From Bryum argenteum (Eukaryota > Streptophyta > Bryopsida > Bryales > Bryaceae): DNA of 64,000 bases. Every line of letters starts with the position of its first letter. The stretch's first letter is position 1. Position numbers and translations under genes: made by a program. Where the stretch lies: positions 24,813,510-24,877,509 of the forward strand of contig CM073321.1 in assembly GCA_037043015.1 (NCBI GenBank). The letters run 5' to 3'. Of the stretch, positions 1 to 12,452 are shown piece after piece. Under the pieces are notes generated by a model. It was not told the DNA's origin. It made no database searches and saw only the letters and a program-made list of their open reading frames with translations.

Positions 1-190
1 TCGGTAATGAGTTATGGAGTCAAGGTGGGTTGGACACCTTAACTTAGAATGGTCCTAACATTGTGTGTGTTGTCACATGCAAGTGTTAACAAAGTCGTGG
101 CCGTTTGCTACCAACTAAGTGAGCCGTAATTCCGCTACCAAGTAAGGCTCAATAAGAAAAAAATGAGTTAAAGTAATTAGGGTCCCGACA
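1..190 (+). repeat. Family A LTR, 3' end fragment
   Basis: This stretch matches the last ~190 bases of the family A LTRs that end at 2472 and 4162. It is cut by the window edge and ends in a GACA-type tip like the others. It is read as an old gypsy LTR end. Confidence 0.75.
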
Positions 191-955
191 GATGAATATA
201 GGCCAAGCACCACGCAAGTCTTGAGAGTGATGTATGCGGGAGAAGGTGATTTGGCAAAGCGGATAAGGGAGGCATATATGAAAGACACCGAGGCTCAAAA
301 GTTCTTAGATGAACTTAGGTGTGGCAAGAAGCCCAAAGGTATCCGGCTTCATTAAGTTATGATCAAGTTAAAGCAAAATAGGGTACATGTTCCAAAGGGC
401 AAGTAGAGGTTGAGTGTGCTCAAGGAGGAGCATGACAACCCCTTGGCCGGGCATAGGGGGGAGAAATCCACCATATGCTCGGTTTCAAAGAGGTTCTATT
501 AACCCGGGATGAAGGAAGACGTTGCCCATTATGTGAAAACTTGTATCACTTGTCAAGCCAACCGGGCGTCATATCGAAAGCAAGTGGGTTTGTTAAGGCC
601 TTTGCCTATCTCGGATGGTCCATGGGAGTGTGTCTCTATGGATTTCATTACAAGCCTTCCCCAAGGATGGAGCCAAGAAAAGGGACGGCGACCGCCTTTG
701 AAACCGCGGTGCTCTTTTTCAACATTTGGTGGCGGCACCATGGATTGCCAAAGTTGATTGTATCCGATAGAGACCCCAAGTTTACAAGTGCATTTTGGAG
801 GCACTTGTTTAGGAGGATGAAGAGAAAGTTGACATTTAGTACGGCTTTCATCCTCAAACCGATGGGCAAACGGAACGGGTGAATGGGGTCTTGAATCAAT
901 ACCTTCGCAACTATCTGAGTGCAAACGAAAGTGATTGGATTGAGTACTTGAGTTT
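191..955 (+). mobile_element. Family A gypsy internal fragment (pol: RNase H end and integrase)
   Basis: This is a piece of a Ty3/gypsy pol region related to the chromoviruses later in the window. The integrase zinc-binding part is visible around 430-620 (matching HDSPIAGHRGEKAT and VKCQLNRASYQKQ in family B). The start of the integrase core follows around 620-900 (SMDFITSLP, then HHGLPKLIVSDRDPKFTSAFW). It is an old, broken fossil with several breaks. An LTR of the same family abuts it at 956. Confidence 0.75.
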
Positions 956-2472
956 TGTCACATCCCTTTCCAAAGGATGCCCAAACACCGTGGTGAGCCG
1001 AGAGGACCCCGGGAGTGACGCCCCGGGCTTGGCAAGAGACATGGTGAGGTGACCAAGGAGAGTCCCGAGCAAACAGAACGCAATGGCGTTGGCTCGGGAC
1101 GAACTTGGTGGTGTGCCTTACAATGGTTTGAAACCATGTTCAAGCACGCACCCATGGGTCTAAGGAACTCGCGATTTGGAGTTGTGAGTCATGAGATATG
1201 ACTCTCCAAAGTTGGAGCGCGTTCCGGGACACTCCGGGACTCGGGAGTGTTGTTTTTCGGGACTCAATGTGTCGACCTTCGTGGAGGGCGGCATATTGCA
1301 TGTTGCTACAAAGCTAATGACAAGTGCTTTCTAGAATGCTAAAGCTCATGATGAGCAAAGAATACTTTAGGAGATATGGCTCCTCAAAGTGGTCGGGACT
1401 TCGGGAGTCGAGAATGTTGCCTCCCGGGACACCGAATGTTCAGAGGGGCATATCTCCCTTGGGACAGATCCGATTGAGGCAAGTAGGTAGTCCATCGAGA
1501 TCTAATCAAAGAGTAGATGTCAAAAATGGGCTCGCACGTCCCATTTGGATACCAAAGCTAGGAGCTAACCCGAAGAGAAGTTACGGCCCATTTTTGAGGC
1601 GAAGACAAAAACGGGTGGTCTTCCAAAATGAAAGTGTGTCACGGAAGGCCCCTCAACACCACAGGAGGGGGGGCTACCAAAGACTCCAGAAAGTACTATG
1701 AGGACAGGTGGTCCCCCTTCTCACTTGCACATGGTGCCTTGAGGAGCCGGGGTGGCTTCAAGGGGGGAGGCTTGGGATGGGCCTCACTCCCGCACCTTGT
1801 GGAAAGTAGAGAGTGCTTTGGAGCATCTCTAAACATGGGGTTGGGAAGTGTCCCTCTCCAAGTTAGTCCCCGTGATAAGTAGTGCCGGTTCTCGGGAGTG
1901 ACCGGGAATGGCTCAAGAAGGTGAGGCATGGAAAGGAAGCCTCACTCCTACATCTTGGGCATTGTGGGATGCTCTTGAGCATCCCGCAACATTGGGTTGG
2001 AAAGAGTCCCGCTCCAAACTAGTCCTCGTGAAAACTAGTGCCGGATCCCAGGAGGATTTCCGGAAATGTCCCGAATGGAGTGAGAGACAACAGTGGAAGG
2101 GGACTAGTGGGAAGTTGGACAATGGATAAGGCGGTTAGCTCCGGGGGTGATTGGTAGCACCCTTGGGAGCTTGGACATTTGTGGAAGGCCGCCCCGTGCC
2201 ACCAAGTGGCATGCCTATGTGTTGGTGGGAGTTCCGGGTTGGCATGCCCATGTATTGGAAGAAGTTCCGGGTAATGAGTATCCGGTAATGAGTTATGGAG
2301 TCAAGGTGGGTTGGACACCTTGACTTAGAATGGTGCTAACATTGTGTGTGTGGGCACATGCAAGTGTTAGCAAAGTCGTGGTCGGTTGCTACCAACTAAG
2401 TGAGCCGTAATTCCGCTACCAAGGAAGGCTTACTAAGGAAAAAAATGTGTTAGAGTTATTGGGGTCGTGACA
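956..2472 (+). repeat. Family A LTR, copy 1
   Basis: An LTR of about 1.5 kb that starts TGTCACATCCC and ends GGTCGTGACA. Its start and end align with the copy at 2846-4162, but the two differ at many positions, so the family is old compared with family B. No matching 5-bp target copies were seen at its edges. Confidence 0.8.
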
Positions 2473-2845
2473 AAAGAGGGCTTGGTGTTGCGACCAAGAA
2501 TGTATTGGTTAGCCTTGAATTCATTCCTAAGTCATGTGAGTATGATACGCTAGTTGAGCCTAACTTGGGGCCATTGGGGGCATTCCAAGTAAGTCTCAAA
2601 GTAGATAGGTCTAGATTTTGTAGGTTCTTTGAAGGCAAACTCTAGGGTGCCAAGGACCTTAGACCTTTCTAATGCCACCTTTGAAGACTTAGCCAATTTT
2701 TAAGTGGAAGGAAACTTAGAGCATTGCGGGGCTAGCTACCCTGGAACGCAATGCAAGTGCCAAGGAGGAGGCTACCTCAAGAACCTGGTACTGCCGACAA
2801 GAGAGATTGTCGATGAGGGCATCGACGCTCTTTGGTGGGGGTGAG
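2473..2845 (+). mobile_element. Family A internal remnant between two LTRs
   Basis: A short internal remnant of the family A element. Its end (a GTCGATGAGGGCATCGA stretch followed by a G-rich tract, GGTGGGGGTGAG) matches the end of the internal region of B3 just before its 3' LTR at 49837, so it holds the polypurine tract. No recognisable coding domain remains. Confidence 0.65.
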
Positions 2846-4162
2846 TGTCACATCCCTTTCAAAAGGATGTCCGAACACCGTGGTGAGCCAAGAGGACCCC
2901 GGGAGAGACGTCCCGGGCTTGGCAAGAGACAAGGTGAAGTGACTAAGGGGAGTCCCGAGCAAACAGCACGCAATGGCGTCGTGCTCGGGACGAACTTGGT
3001 AGTGTGCTTTACAAGGTTGGAAACCTTGTTCAAGCACGCACCCATAGGTCCAAAGAACGCGCGATTTGGAGTTATGAGTCATGAGATATGGCTCTCCAAA
3101 GTTGGAGCGCGTTCGGAAATACTCCGGGACTCGGGAGTGTTGCCTTTCGGGACTCAAAATGTCGTCCTTCTTTGATGGCGGCATGTTGCATGTCTATGGA
3201 AAGCTCTGAACAACAGCTTTCCAAATTGCTAAGGCTCGTGAGGAGAAAAGCAATGCTTTAGGAGATATGGCTCTCCAAAGCTTTGAGACTTCGGGACTCC
3301 GGGATTGCTGCGTCCCGGGACTCCCGAATGTTCAGAGGAGCATAGCTCCCACATAGAAGCTCCAATTGGAACAAGTGAGGAGTCTATCAACATCTACTCA
3401 AAGAGTAGCTGTCAAATATGGGCTCGCACGTCCCATTTGGATATTTGAGCTACAAGTTAGCCCGAGAAGAAGATACGTTTGTTTTTAGGCTAAGGCAAAA
3501 ACGGGTGGTCTTCCAAAACAAAAGTGTGTCACGGAAGGCCCCTCAACACAAGACGGGGGGGGCCTACCGAAGACTCCAGAGATTACTATGAAGAGGGGTG
3601 GTCTCCCTCCTCACTTCCACATGGTGCCGAGGAGAGCCGGGGTGGCTCTAAGGGGTGAGGCTTGGGATGGAGCCTCACTCCCGCACCTTGGGTACTATGG
3701 GATGCTTGTGGTGTGCATCCCGAAACATTGGGTTGGAAAAGTGTCCCGCTCCAAACTGTCCCCGTGAAAAGTAGTGCTCGTTTCCGGTAATGTCCCGAAT
3801 GAAGAGTGTAGACATGAATGGAAAGGGACTAGTGGGGATTTGGACAATATGCAAGGGCGGTTAGCTCCGGGGGTGAGTAGTGCTACCCTCGGAAGCTTGG
3901 ACATGTGTGGAAGGCTGCCCCGTGCCACCAAGTGGCATGCCCATGTGTTTTGTGGGAGTTCCGGTTTACGGGTTCCGGGTAATGAGTTGGGGGAGTCAAG
4001 GTGGGTCGAACACCTTGACTAGAAATGGTGCTAACATTGTGTGTGCTTGGCATGTGAAGTGTTAGCTAAGTTGTGGCCGGTTGCTACCAACAAAGTGAGC
4101 CGGGATTCCGCTACTAAGGCTTACTTGAAGAAAAAGATTTCAGAGTAATTAGGGCCGCGACA
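2846..4162 (+). repeat. Family A LTR, copy 2
   Basis: The second family A LTR, about 1.3 kb, starts TGTCACATCCC and ends GGCCGCGACA. It is followed at once by an inverted piece of the same LTR. Confidence 0.8.
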
Positions 4163-4167
4163 CTTCG

Positions 4168-4362
4168 TCGCGACCCTAATATTTCCAACTGTCTTTTTTT
4201 CTTTCATACTAAGCCTTACTTGGTAGCGGAATCCCGGCTCACTTAGCTGGTAGCAACCGGCCACGACTTTGCTAACACTTGCATGTGCCCACACATACAA
4301 TGTTAGCACCATTCTAAGTCAAGGTGTCCAACCCACCTTGACTCCATAGCTCATTTCCAGAT
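4168..4362 (-). repeat. Family A LTR piece in reverse, interrupted by element X
   Basis: The reverse complement of the last ~190 bases of a family A LTR. The same LTR resumes at 63536 in the same orientation and at the exact next position, so this piece and 63536-64000 are the two sides of one LTR split by element X. With the LTR end at 3978-4162 it forms a near-palindrome. Confidence 0.85.
4355..4362. repeat. 8-bp target-site copy, left side of element X
   Basis: TTCCAGAT lies directly before the CAGGG tip. It pairs with TTCCGGAT at 63536-63543, with one mismatch. Eight bases is the normal hAT target duplication. Confidence 0.8.
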
Positions 4363-4390
4363 CAGGGATGTCACAGCGTCCGGACGTCCG
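4363..4390 (+). repeat. Left terminal inverted repeat of hAT element X
   Basis: It starts CAGGGATGTCA and has TCCGGACGTC about six bases further in. The right tips at 26049 and 63535, read inward, begin with the same CAGGGATGTCA and carry TCCGGACGTC (or a close variant) at nearly the same distance. CAGGG is a common hAT tip. Confidence 0.85.
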
Positions 4391-4479
4391 GCAGGGGTCC
4401 GGGGACCGTCCGTGACTTAGAAAATCTGGTCGTTTTACTAAGGGTAAATGACCAACGGGGTGCGTTCATTCGTCGAACC

Positions 4480-4690
4480 ACCCCGTCGACCGGTCCCCGA
4501 CCTCTCCGTCGGCCCGACCGACCGGTTGGGTGGCCAGGGCGACCGGCCGTCGGCCAGGGCGACCGGCCGTCGGCCGCGGGTGACCGGCCTTGGGTCCGGC
4601 CGTCGGCCCGAGCGACCGGCCGTCGATCCGGCCGTCGGCCCGGGCGACCGGTCGTCGGCCACGGCGACCGGCCCTCGCATCCGGCGACCG
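4480..4690. repeat. GC-rich near-palindromic array 1 (left subterminal)
   Basis: Repeats of CGACCGGCCGTCGGCC-type units, 15 to 20 bases long and nearly self-complementary, lie about 120 bases inside the left tip. Open frames across it on both strands are Arg/Pro/Gly-rich and are taken as artefacts. Subterminal repeats are known transposase-binding regions in hAT elements. Here the array also sits directly upstream of a TATA box. Confidence 0.8.
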
Positions 4691-4776
4691 CCAATGGCCA
4701 GATGGCCCTTTTGAGCATCCAACGGTTTAGGAGCATTTCAACTTCAAATTGCAACGGTCATATTCGGAGTTGGATG

Positions 4777-4785
4777 GTATATAAG
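4777..4785 (+). promoter_or_regulatory. TATA box of the hAT transposase
   Basis: GTATATAAG lies about 90 bases after the GC array. Leaving out the nested element F, the transposase ATG at 9555 would be only about 210 bases downstream. Confidence 0.65.
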
Positions 4786-4853
4786 AGAAGAGACATTGAG
4801 TCTCATTTCACTTCCGAATTTTGAACACTTTCCAAGAGCTTTGAGCCACATAA

Positions 4854-5137
4854 TGTCATGGGCCAAGGCCTCGTTGATAAGCTCGGATGTTCACTCGCTA
4901 TTAATTTTATAAATAGAACATTGGCAGTAGAGCTAAAGTATAGCCTCGGCAGTAGAGCTAAAGTATAGCCTCGGCAGTAGAGCTAAAGAATAGCCTCAGC
5001 AGTAGAGCTAAAGTATAGCCTCGGCAGTTGAGCCATGAGATTAGTATATAAGGGACTCTTATTCATTGTAAACCTAAGTCTTGGATCAATATATTTCTTT
5101 TGTAGTTTTTGCTTGTTTTGACAGCTAGACTCTTACA
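4854..5137 (+). repeat. 5' LTR of element F with internal 25-bp tandem repeats
   Basis: It starts TGTCATGGG and ends TCTTACA. Between about 4918 and 5035 it holds four to five copies of a 25-base unit (GCAGTAGAGCTAAAGTATAG and the next bases). A TATATAAGG box follows. Confidence 0.85.
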
Positions 5138-8100
5138 TAATCCAAGACTTCTCTTGATTTTCTGAAGGGCTTCATCCTCCCTTGTTTTTTCAAACGACAA
5201 AAGTAGGACATTGATTAGATTGAGGAACTTATCCACCCTCGTGGTAGTGATTGAAGATAGCCGAAGAATCGGGACGCATTTGAAGGCTTTGCGAAGCCTG
5301 AAGAGTTGATTGAGAGGTGTTGCTTTTTGAGATGGAGAACGCCCGAGATGATCGATGATGAGATCTTCCAGCAGAAGAAGAAGCAGCGCAAGGAGAAATT
5401 ACGGCGGAGGACTATCAACAAGAGATCGTGAGGTTGCGCACACAACTTCAAGCTTCTCAAAGAAGTCGAGAAGTTGGCTATCAGCGATTGGTTGCACAAT
5501 GATCGCGAGTGGATCAAATGGGCTGGACAATTCACGAGTTTAGTAGGTCCGTCTTCATCGCGAGATGATGCCGCAATCGATGCAAAGAACAATATAGAGG
5601 AAGCGCCGTCGCATTGCGCAAGCGATTGCCGATATTTCAAAGTTTGACGGGAGTCGCAAGGGCTACCCGATATGGAAGGTCGAAGCGGATAACAAGCTTG
5701 AATTGATGGAGTCAGTCTTGGTACACCTCAAGATCAAGCCGCATACTTGTTTTCGAGGATGGATGCGAAGGCGCGAGATGATGGTAGTATGTTTCTACCA
5801 AAATCAACGTGGTTGCAATGCGGCGACTTTTATTCAACATCTTGACAAAGCGTTTACATCGACCGAATGCAAAGAAATACTGGCATTGAATCGGCTTCAA
5901 GCAATGAAGCAGGGTAGGGAGTCATTCGCAACATTCTTGCCCAAGTTTGAGAAGGAGCTTGGTGAGAGTCAACTTACCATGGTTCCGGATATGGTGAAGA
6001 TAGGATATCTTTGCGGTGCTCTCAACTCAGAGATGCAACGCGCGATGATTGGACTTGTGACGTACATCGATTATGGTATGTTTGTCCAAGCTTTATTGGC
6101 GGTCGGCTCTCAACTTGATTGCTTGCAATATCAGAAGGGTCGTGCAGCTCTGATCGCGACATCAAATCGCGTATGGCCAGATGGAGAAGAGATGGATTGG
6201 ATGCCTACAGTCCAAATAAGCAAGCTTCGAGACGCGTCGACTTTGGAGGAACAACAACGGTGTCGCCAAGAGGGACGCTGTTTTTTATGTTTGAAGCGAG
6301 GCCACCGTGCAAATGACTGTTCATCCAAGCAAGGTGAAGGCAATGAGAAGAAGAAGAAAGAGAGCGCGGACAAAACTTCGATAGTGCGCGCAGTGAGAAA
6401 GAAGAGCAATGTCAAGACAGAGGAGGTCAAAGAGATGGAGAGTTGTGACTCTGATGTAGAGTCGGAAAACGAGCAGCTTCCGGCATAAGACTCAGTCGGA
6501 GGCGTGGAGGCAGGTTGTCAAAGTTGAAGAATCTAGGAGACAGCTTAGACACGGGTGGTATGTATGTTGATGTTTTAATAAACTCAATTATATCTACTCG
6601 TGCTTTGTGTGATTCTGGATGCCAATATTTGGAAATTGTGCCTGAGCAATTTGTTCGACGGAGAGGGTTGGATGCGTCATCTATTCAACCTAGATCTTTG
6701 GAGCAAGTTACGACAATGAAGAAGCGGCCTATGATTTGCCAAATTGTAAATTTTATGGCCGATATTGATGGTATGGAGGAGAAGATTGTTGCCTATGTTA
6801 TTCCATGACAGATAGATGATATAATCTTGGGAAAAGGTTGGATGGAGCGACATGATGCAAGTGTTCGACCTGCTAAAGAAGAGGTTTGCATTCGAAAACC
6901 TTTCAAGATGATTGTGAAGACTCGACCGATTACGTTGGAGCCAATGCAAGAGATACGTGCATCAGTGATTCAAACTTTGCAGAGAAGCGGTGAAACGGTA
7001 GAGGTTTTTAGTGCCAGCTTGGTTGACATCCAGAAGGCACTACAACAGAAGGTGTATAGGGACCCGGCACAACATGCTCCCCGATCGGCTCATGCCGATT
7101 ATTGACGCTTTTAATCGACAAGATGCAAAGTCGTTGCCCCCGTGATAGGAAAAGGGTTGATCACGAGATCAATCTTATTGAAGGAAGACTAATGATGACA
7201 TCCCCGCCATGCCGCAGACGATGTCCAAGGATCAATTATTAGTTTTGCGCAAGACCCTTACGGAGTTGTTGGATAATGGATTTATTCGCGTAAGTAATTC
7301 ACCGCAGCAGACTCCGGTCATATTTGTGAAGAAAACTGGCGGAGGATTGCGATTCTCGTGTTGACTATCGGCGATTGAACAAGATGAGTCGGAAGGATGA
7401 CTATCCGATTCGCGCATTGATGAGACGTTAAGATCCATTGCTGCTGACCAAATATATCTCCAAGGTTGATGTAATCTCTGCGTTTCATCGGATACGTGTG
7501 AAAGAAGGTGACGAGTGGAAGACGGCGTTCAAAACACGCTTTGGCTTATATAAGTGGTTGGTCACACCGTTTGGACTGACGGGCGCACCTGCAACTTTTC
7601 AGCGATATATCAATTGGATACTTCGCGACGAATTGGATATATGCTGCTCCACATATAGTGATGACGTGGTGATCTATAATGATACTCAAAAAGAACATCG
7701 TGATGCAGTTCTCAGGATCATCCGTAAGCTTGCTAACGCAGGGCTTCAACTTGATTTTGATAAGAGCGAGTTTGAAGCAGGCACTATTAAGTATCTTGGA
7801 TATTTGGTGAAGACGGTTGGGGTTTGCGGTCGATCCAAGCAAAACTTGAGGCAATTCGTCAATGGGAGCCGCCAACAAAAGTGAAAGGAGTTCGTGGATT
7901 TTTAGGTTTCTGCAATTATTATCGACAATTCATGGATGGATATTCTAACATTGCAGAACCTCTTACTCGACTAACGCGGAAAGATCAACCTTTCCATTGG
8001 ACATCGAAATGTCAACATGCCTTTGATCGATTGAAGGAGACATTAATTCATGCGCCGGTGCTCGTTAAATGGACTCCAGGTTTGGAAACAACCATTGAAT

Positions 8101-9264
8101 GTGATTCCTCTGGTTATGCTGTTGGTGGCACCTTAATGCAAAAGGTGGACGGACTTTGGCATGCGGTTGCTTATTTCTCGAAGAAACACAGTCCAGCGGA
8201 GTCCAATTATCCAATTCATGACAAGGAAATGCTAGCAGTTGTACATTGCATCCGCGAGTGGCGTGCATTACTTGTTGGCCAATATTTTGAAGTGAGTTCA
8301 CATCATCGCAATTTGACTTATTTTCAGAAGAAGCAACATTTGAGCGAGAGGCAAATGCGTTGGGCCTACGAGTTGAATGATTTTGACTTTGAGATCGTGC
8401 ACAAGCCTGGCAAGGATCAAGTTCAATCAGATGCACTTTCTCGTCGGGAACAGGATCTTCCCCAACACGCAGATGATGATCGAATCATGAATCGATATCA
8501 TCAGCTTTTGGACGGAGATGATGGCGCTTTGAAGGTTGTCGCTAAATCCGCATGGATCATAGATGGTGATGCAGATTCAGAGAAAGAGGCTCCTGCTACA
8601 GAGTCGATAATGACCCCGCGTCCCATATGTCCATTTATTGACGCAGAGATGATTGCATTATGGGATGTTGCCCTGCAAACAAATCATCGTTATTGGAAGA
8701 TGCGAAAGGCGGTTATGGATAGTGAGCGCCGACTACCTAAAGAATGGGGCTTACCTATCACGATTAGTGATTGTTCTGTAGATTCAGGTCATCGATTGCG
8801 TTGGCGTGGACGAATATGGATTCCGGCGCACGAACCTCTTCGGACGCGTTTGATCCAATCTACTCATGATTCACCACTAGCAGGACATCCAGGTCGTGAG
8901 GGTACGCGTGACTTGATTGCACGTGAATATACGTGGCCTGGGTTGACACAAGATGTTCGGAGATTTGTACGGAACTGCAACGTGTGTGGAAAATCGAAGA
9001 TTTGGCGGGAGCAGAAGCAAGGGTTGCTAAAACCTTTGCCAATTCCGGCACGGATTTGATCTGAGCTCTCCATTGATTTTATTACCGGATTGGCACCACG
9101 CAGCGACTGTACAAATATCATGGTTGTGACAGACCGTTTGTCCAAATCTATCATTGCTGTGCCTATGAAGACAATTCGTGCACTTGATGTGGCTCACAAA
9201 CTTTTAGAGCAAGTTTTTCAGCATCACGGATTGCCTACAGCAATTGTGTCGGATCGTGGTAGTC

Positions 9265-9417
9265 AAAGAATAGCCTCGGCAGTAGAGCTAAAGTATAGCC
9301 TCGGCAGTTGAGCCATGAGATTAGTATATAAGGGACTCTTATTTATTGTAAACCTAAGTCTTGGATCAATATATTTCTTTTGTAGTTTTTGCTTGTTTTG
9401 ACAGCTAGACTCTTACA
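9265..9417 (+). repeat. 3' LTR of element F (short copy)
   Basis: It matches the second half of the LTR at 4854-5137, including the 25-base repeats and the TATATAAGG box, with very few differences. It ends TCTTACA and is followed by the target copy CATAA. Confidence 0.8.
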
Positions 9418-9554
9418 CATAATTCACTTTATGTGTACATTGCTTGGTAGGTATTGAGTTCGGAAGTGAGGATTTCCGTAAGGAACTCTTGCCATTTTTT
9501 TCCCCGTCACGGTCCCACCATTGTTTAAGACTTTGAGGCGTCCTATTTATCAAA

Positions 9555-12452
9555 ATGGGCCCTGCTCCACATGAGCCTTGGTTTAGAGACATCGAGAAGG
9601 AAGGCAAAGCGTATGGGTCCTTCTTACAGTGCTCACTATGTCGTGTAATTCTTTCGAAGAAGAAGAGTCGGAATTCGAGTCATTATGGGTACGAGAAGAT
9701 TCCTGGACATAGGGATTCGAGTTCTGTCCTTTGCCCAAAGCTGCCTAGGGAAATTAGGCAGTTATTTTTAAGATGTGGTGGGGAGTTCCCTCCATATAAC
9801 GGAGAATTGGAACTATTTCTCGGTGAATGTTCTCTCACTCCATCCACGGACGTTCCAGGTGCTTCAAAACATGACATTCCTGAAACCCCCAGGAGTGACT
9901 CTTGTGTAGGGTCCTCGCTAGGCACCCCCATGAATTCAACAAATCTTTTGGTAGGGTCAACCTCTGCTTCTTCCATGCATATGAGGGGAATAAGGGATAC
10001 TCGCCCGATGTTTGGATCTATGAAGCAAACGAAGCAATCTTCAATTGAAGCTACTTTTGCAGAAGCGGATAGGCAGGAGTTGGATAAACTCTGGGCGAAA
10101 TTTTTTTACGAAGCAAATATACCATTCTTAGTAGCCCGCAATGATGCGTTCAAAGCTGCCGTGATGAAGACTGCGGGATTTCAAAAATCCTATGCTCCAC
10201 CATCCTACCATGACATTCGGACAAGGTTGTTAGGAGAAGTAAAGACGGAGTTACAAAAGAAACTAGATAGTAGACTCTCTGAGAGCCTTCGGAAGTTTGG
10301 AGAAACTTTGACTATGGATGGATGGTCATCTGTGACTAGTCGCCCTTTGGTGAATGCGATGCTCGTGACTCAAGCCGGAGAGCTTTTTCTTGGTCTTTGT
10401 CGATACCATCGCCAGAAAAAAAATGTGTACATGTCAACTCTCATGTTGAAGTACATAGAACAAGTTGGACTAGAGAACATTGTTCAAGTATGCGAGACAA
10501 TGCTTCAGAATGCTCAATGCCTCAAGAATAGTCCTTGAGAAATATCCGCACATTTTCATGCAAGGGTGTGCGACACATGCAATGGACTTGTTGTTGGAGG
10601 ATTGGGGAAAGGCTGGATGGATGGCGAATATTTTGGTCATGGCGAAGAAAATGGTCAAGTTTATCAAGAGGCGACAAATGCCCTTAGCTGTGTTTCGTAA
10701 ACACGAGGCAAAATTCAGCCTACTGATGCCTGGGAAAACAAGATTTGCTAGTCAATTCATAATGATAGATCGCTTGTTGGAGGTCAAGGAATCATTGGAG
10801 CAAGTTGTTGTCGACCCTCTGTTCACAGCCTATGCCTCGAAGAAGACGGTATCTGCTAGAGATAAGCTTATATTCTCACGTAAGGTCAAGAAGGTGGTGT
10901 TGAGCGATGAGTTTTGGAAGCAATGCAAAAGACTACGGGATATGGTTGCCCCCGTGGTGTACGCTCTGAGAGAATTCGACGGCAAGGCTCCTAGTACGGG
11001 CAAGGCATGGCATATCATGCGTGATCTTGAGAGACATGTCCATACTTTGCACGCACCGCCCATCTCATTGGAACCACTTGAGGTGGCCACCACAAAAGAG
11101 GAGTTTTACCATCGGAAACGGCTCATGACAACGGATTTACATGGCGCGCGCTTTTGCACTTTTAAATCCTTATTTACTACACGACCAAGAGTTAGCTGAC
11201 GATCCCGATCTTACAATAGCTTGCAAGCGTGTTTTACAAAAATTATGTCCCGCGGAGGATTACGCTGACGTGGTGAGTGAATTTCTTGCGTTTCGAGTAA
11301 GGGGTCTACCATTCCATGACATCTTTGGAGCCTAATACTCAAAAACTAGCTCCACATGCATGGTGGGAGTTTGAAGGTGCTTGTGCTAAGCTCCTCTCTC
11401 CAATTGCAAAGCGAATACTAGCATGCACCGTGTCCTCGTCGACCATGACAACGCAATCGAGTAGCTACTCTTATGTTCACGACAAGAAACAGAATCGGTT
11501 ACTACCGGGCGGAGTGATGACTTGGTCTACATATATTCCAACTCGAAATTGCTCGCGAATGATAAGTTGAGTGATGATGGGCGGTGGTATAGAGAGAACT
11601 TGGATTTAGAGGAAGACCAAGTACATGAGAATGATGAGGAAGTCATCGAGGACGAATCGAGTCGATGACAATGATGTTTTTGAATTTGGCGATGAAGATG
11701 ATGATATGACTTTCTTCCCGCTTCAAATGATGAAGATGCTTCAAATGTTCATGATGCTAATGGTGATTTTATCGCTCATGGTCTTTCAGCGGATGATCTA
11801 GATGATGAGCAGCCGTTAGCCCGGTTAATGACACAAGGCGGCATGGACAAATCAAATAACGTTGTACTTGTTATCGCTCTTGGTTTTACGGTTGGAAAAG
11901 GAGGCGATAGATGCAAAGACAGCTGCGTGCAATACAATCTGCGGGCACTATGAGCTCGATCCGGTCGCGGAGAATATTGCATCCGGTAGTAAGGATCAAG
12001 TATCGATCAATGTGCTACTCCCCCCGCTTTATTTCAACCCTCTACTACAAGGGTTACGACAACCTTGGAGAAATCGTCTAAGGGTTTAGTATCCCTTTCA
12101 AGAGCCAAATATGGGAGCATCTCTAGTGACTACGATGTACCGTTGGGCGGGTATTTAAAGAATGCCAATGTTCTTCGTCTTGCCACGGGGTTCTGAGACA
12201 TGCTTGGCACTTCCAAGTCGCATAAACGGAAATCGCAACGGTTCCAATTGTTCCGCCTAAAAAGCCGAAGATCCCTGTTAATCTCCCGAATTTGATACTT
12301 GGCATAAGTATGGGAATATACAATGTCCAGAGAATAAACCCAAGATCAAAGAGGAGGTTCCAAGCGATTATGAATATGATCCTACGGGATCTAGTGGAGC
12401 TGAAGTGAAGGGAGATAGCAATTATGAGCAATCTTCTGGTCCTGAGGAGTAG
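9555..12452 (+). pseudogene. hAT transposase with BED-like finger and DUF659-like domain (frame-broken)
   Basis: This is the transposase of element X. The first 327-codon stretch (9555-10538) has a BED-like zinc motif (C26, C29, H43, H52). A DUF659/hAT core follows, with the first catalytic Asp in MDGW (D255). The DNAS motif lies in another frame at about 10498-10535. The next stretch (about 10510-11199) has YPHIFMQGCATHAMDLLLED and TRFASQF. The C-terminal hAT dimerisation part has APHAWWEFEGACAKLLSPIA (about 11355), then SSYSYVHDKK, then an RN[RW]L-like step and DDLVYIYSNSKLL (about 11515), followed by an acidic tail. The last acidic frame ends at a TAG at 12450. At least three or four frame steps are needed, so the gene is decayed, or the assembly has indels, or there are unseen introns. 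ATG 9555 is chosen because the BED-like domain starts right after it. Confidence 0.8.

Larger units (their letters stand above)
4854..9417 (+). mobile_element. Element F: Ty3/gypsy retrotransposon with short LTRs
   Basis: This element is flanked by 5-bp copies CATAA (4849-4853 and 9418-9422), so it is one insertion. Parts in order are a 284-bp LTR (4854-5137) and a gag region (about 5300-6490) with a CX2CX4HX4C zinc knuckle (CFLCLKRGHRANDC). A protease region follows (about 6520-6810, CDSG). Then come reverse transcriptase (about 7200-7880, YSDD), RNase H (about 8090-8450, ECDSSG) and integrase (about 8830-9260). The shorter LTR ends at 9417. It is broken, with several breaks, and looks old. 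The RNase H to integrase stretch resembles metavirus lineages common in fungi more than family B does; this is an impression from memory. Confidence 0.85.

Noticed and set aside
4371-4754. Open frames on both strands rich in Arg, Pro and Gly (also at 16390-16780, 18390-18680, 21230-21680, 25400-25925, 62977-63430)
   Set aside because: They follow from the GC-rich near-palindromic arrays, which lack stops in several frames. They have no domain and no conserved start.
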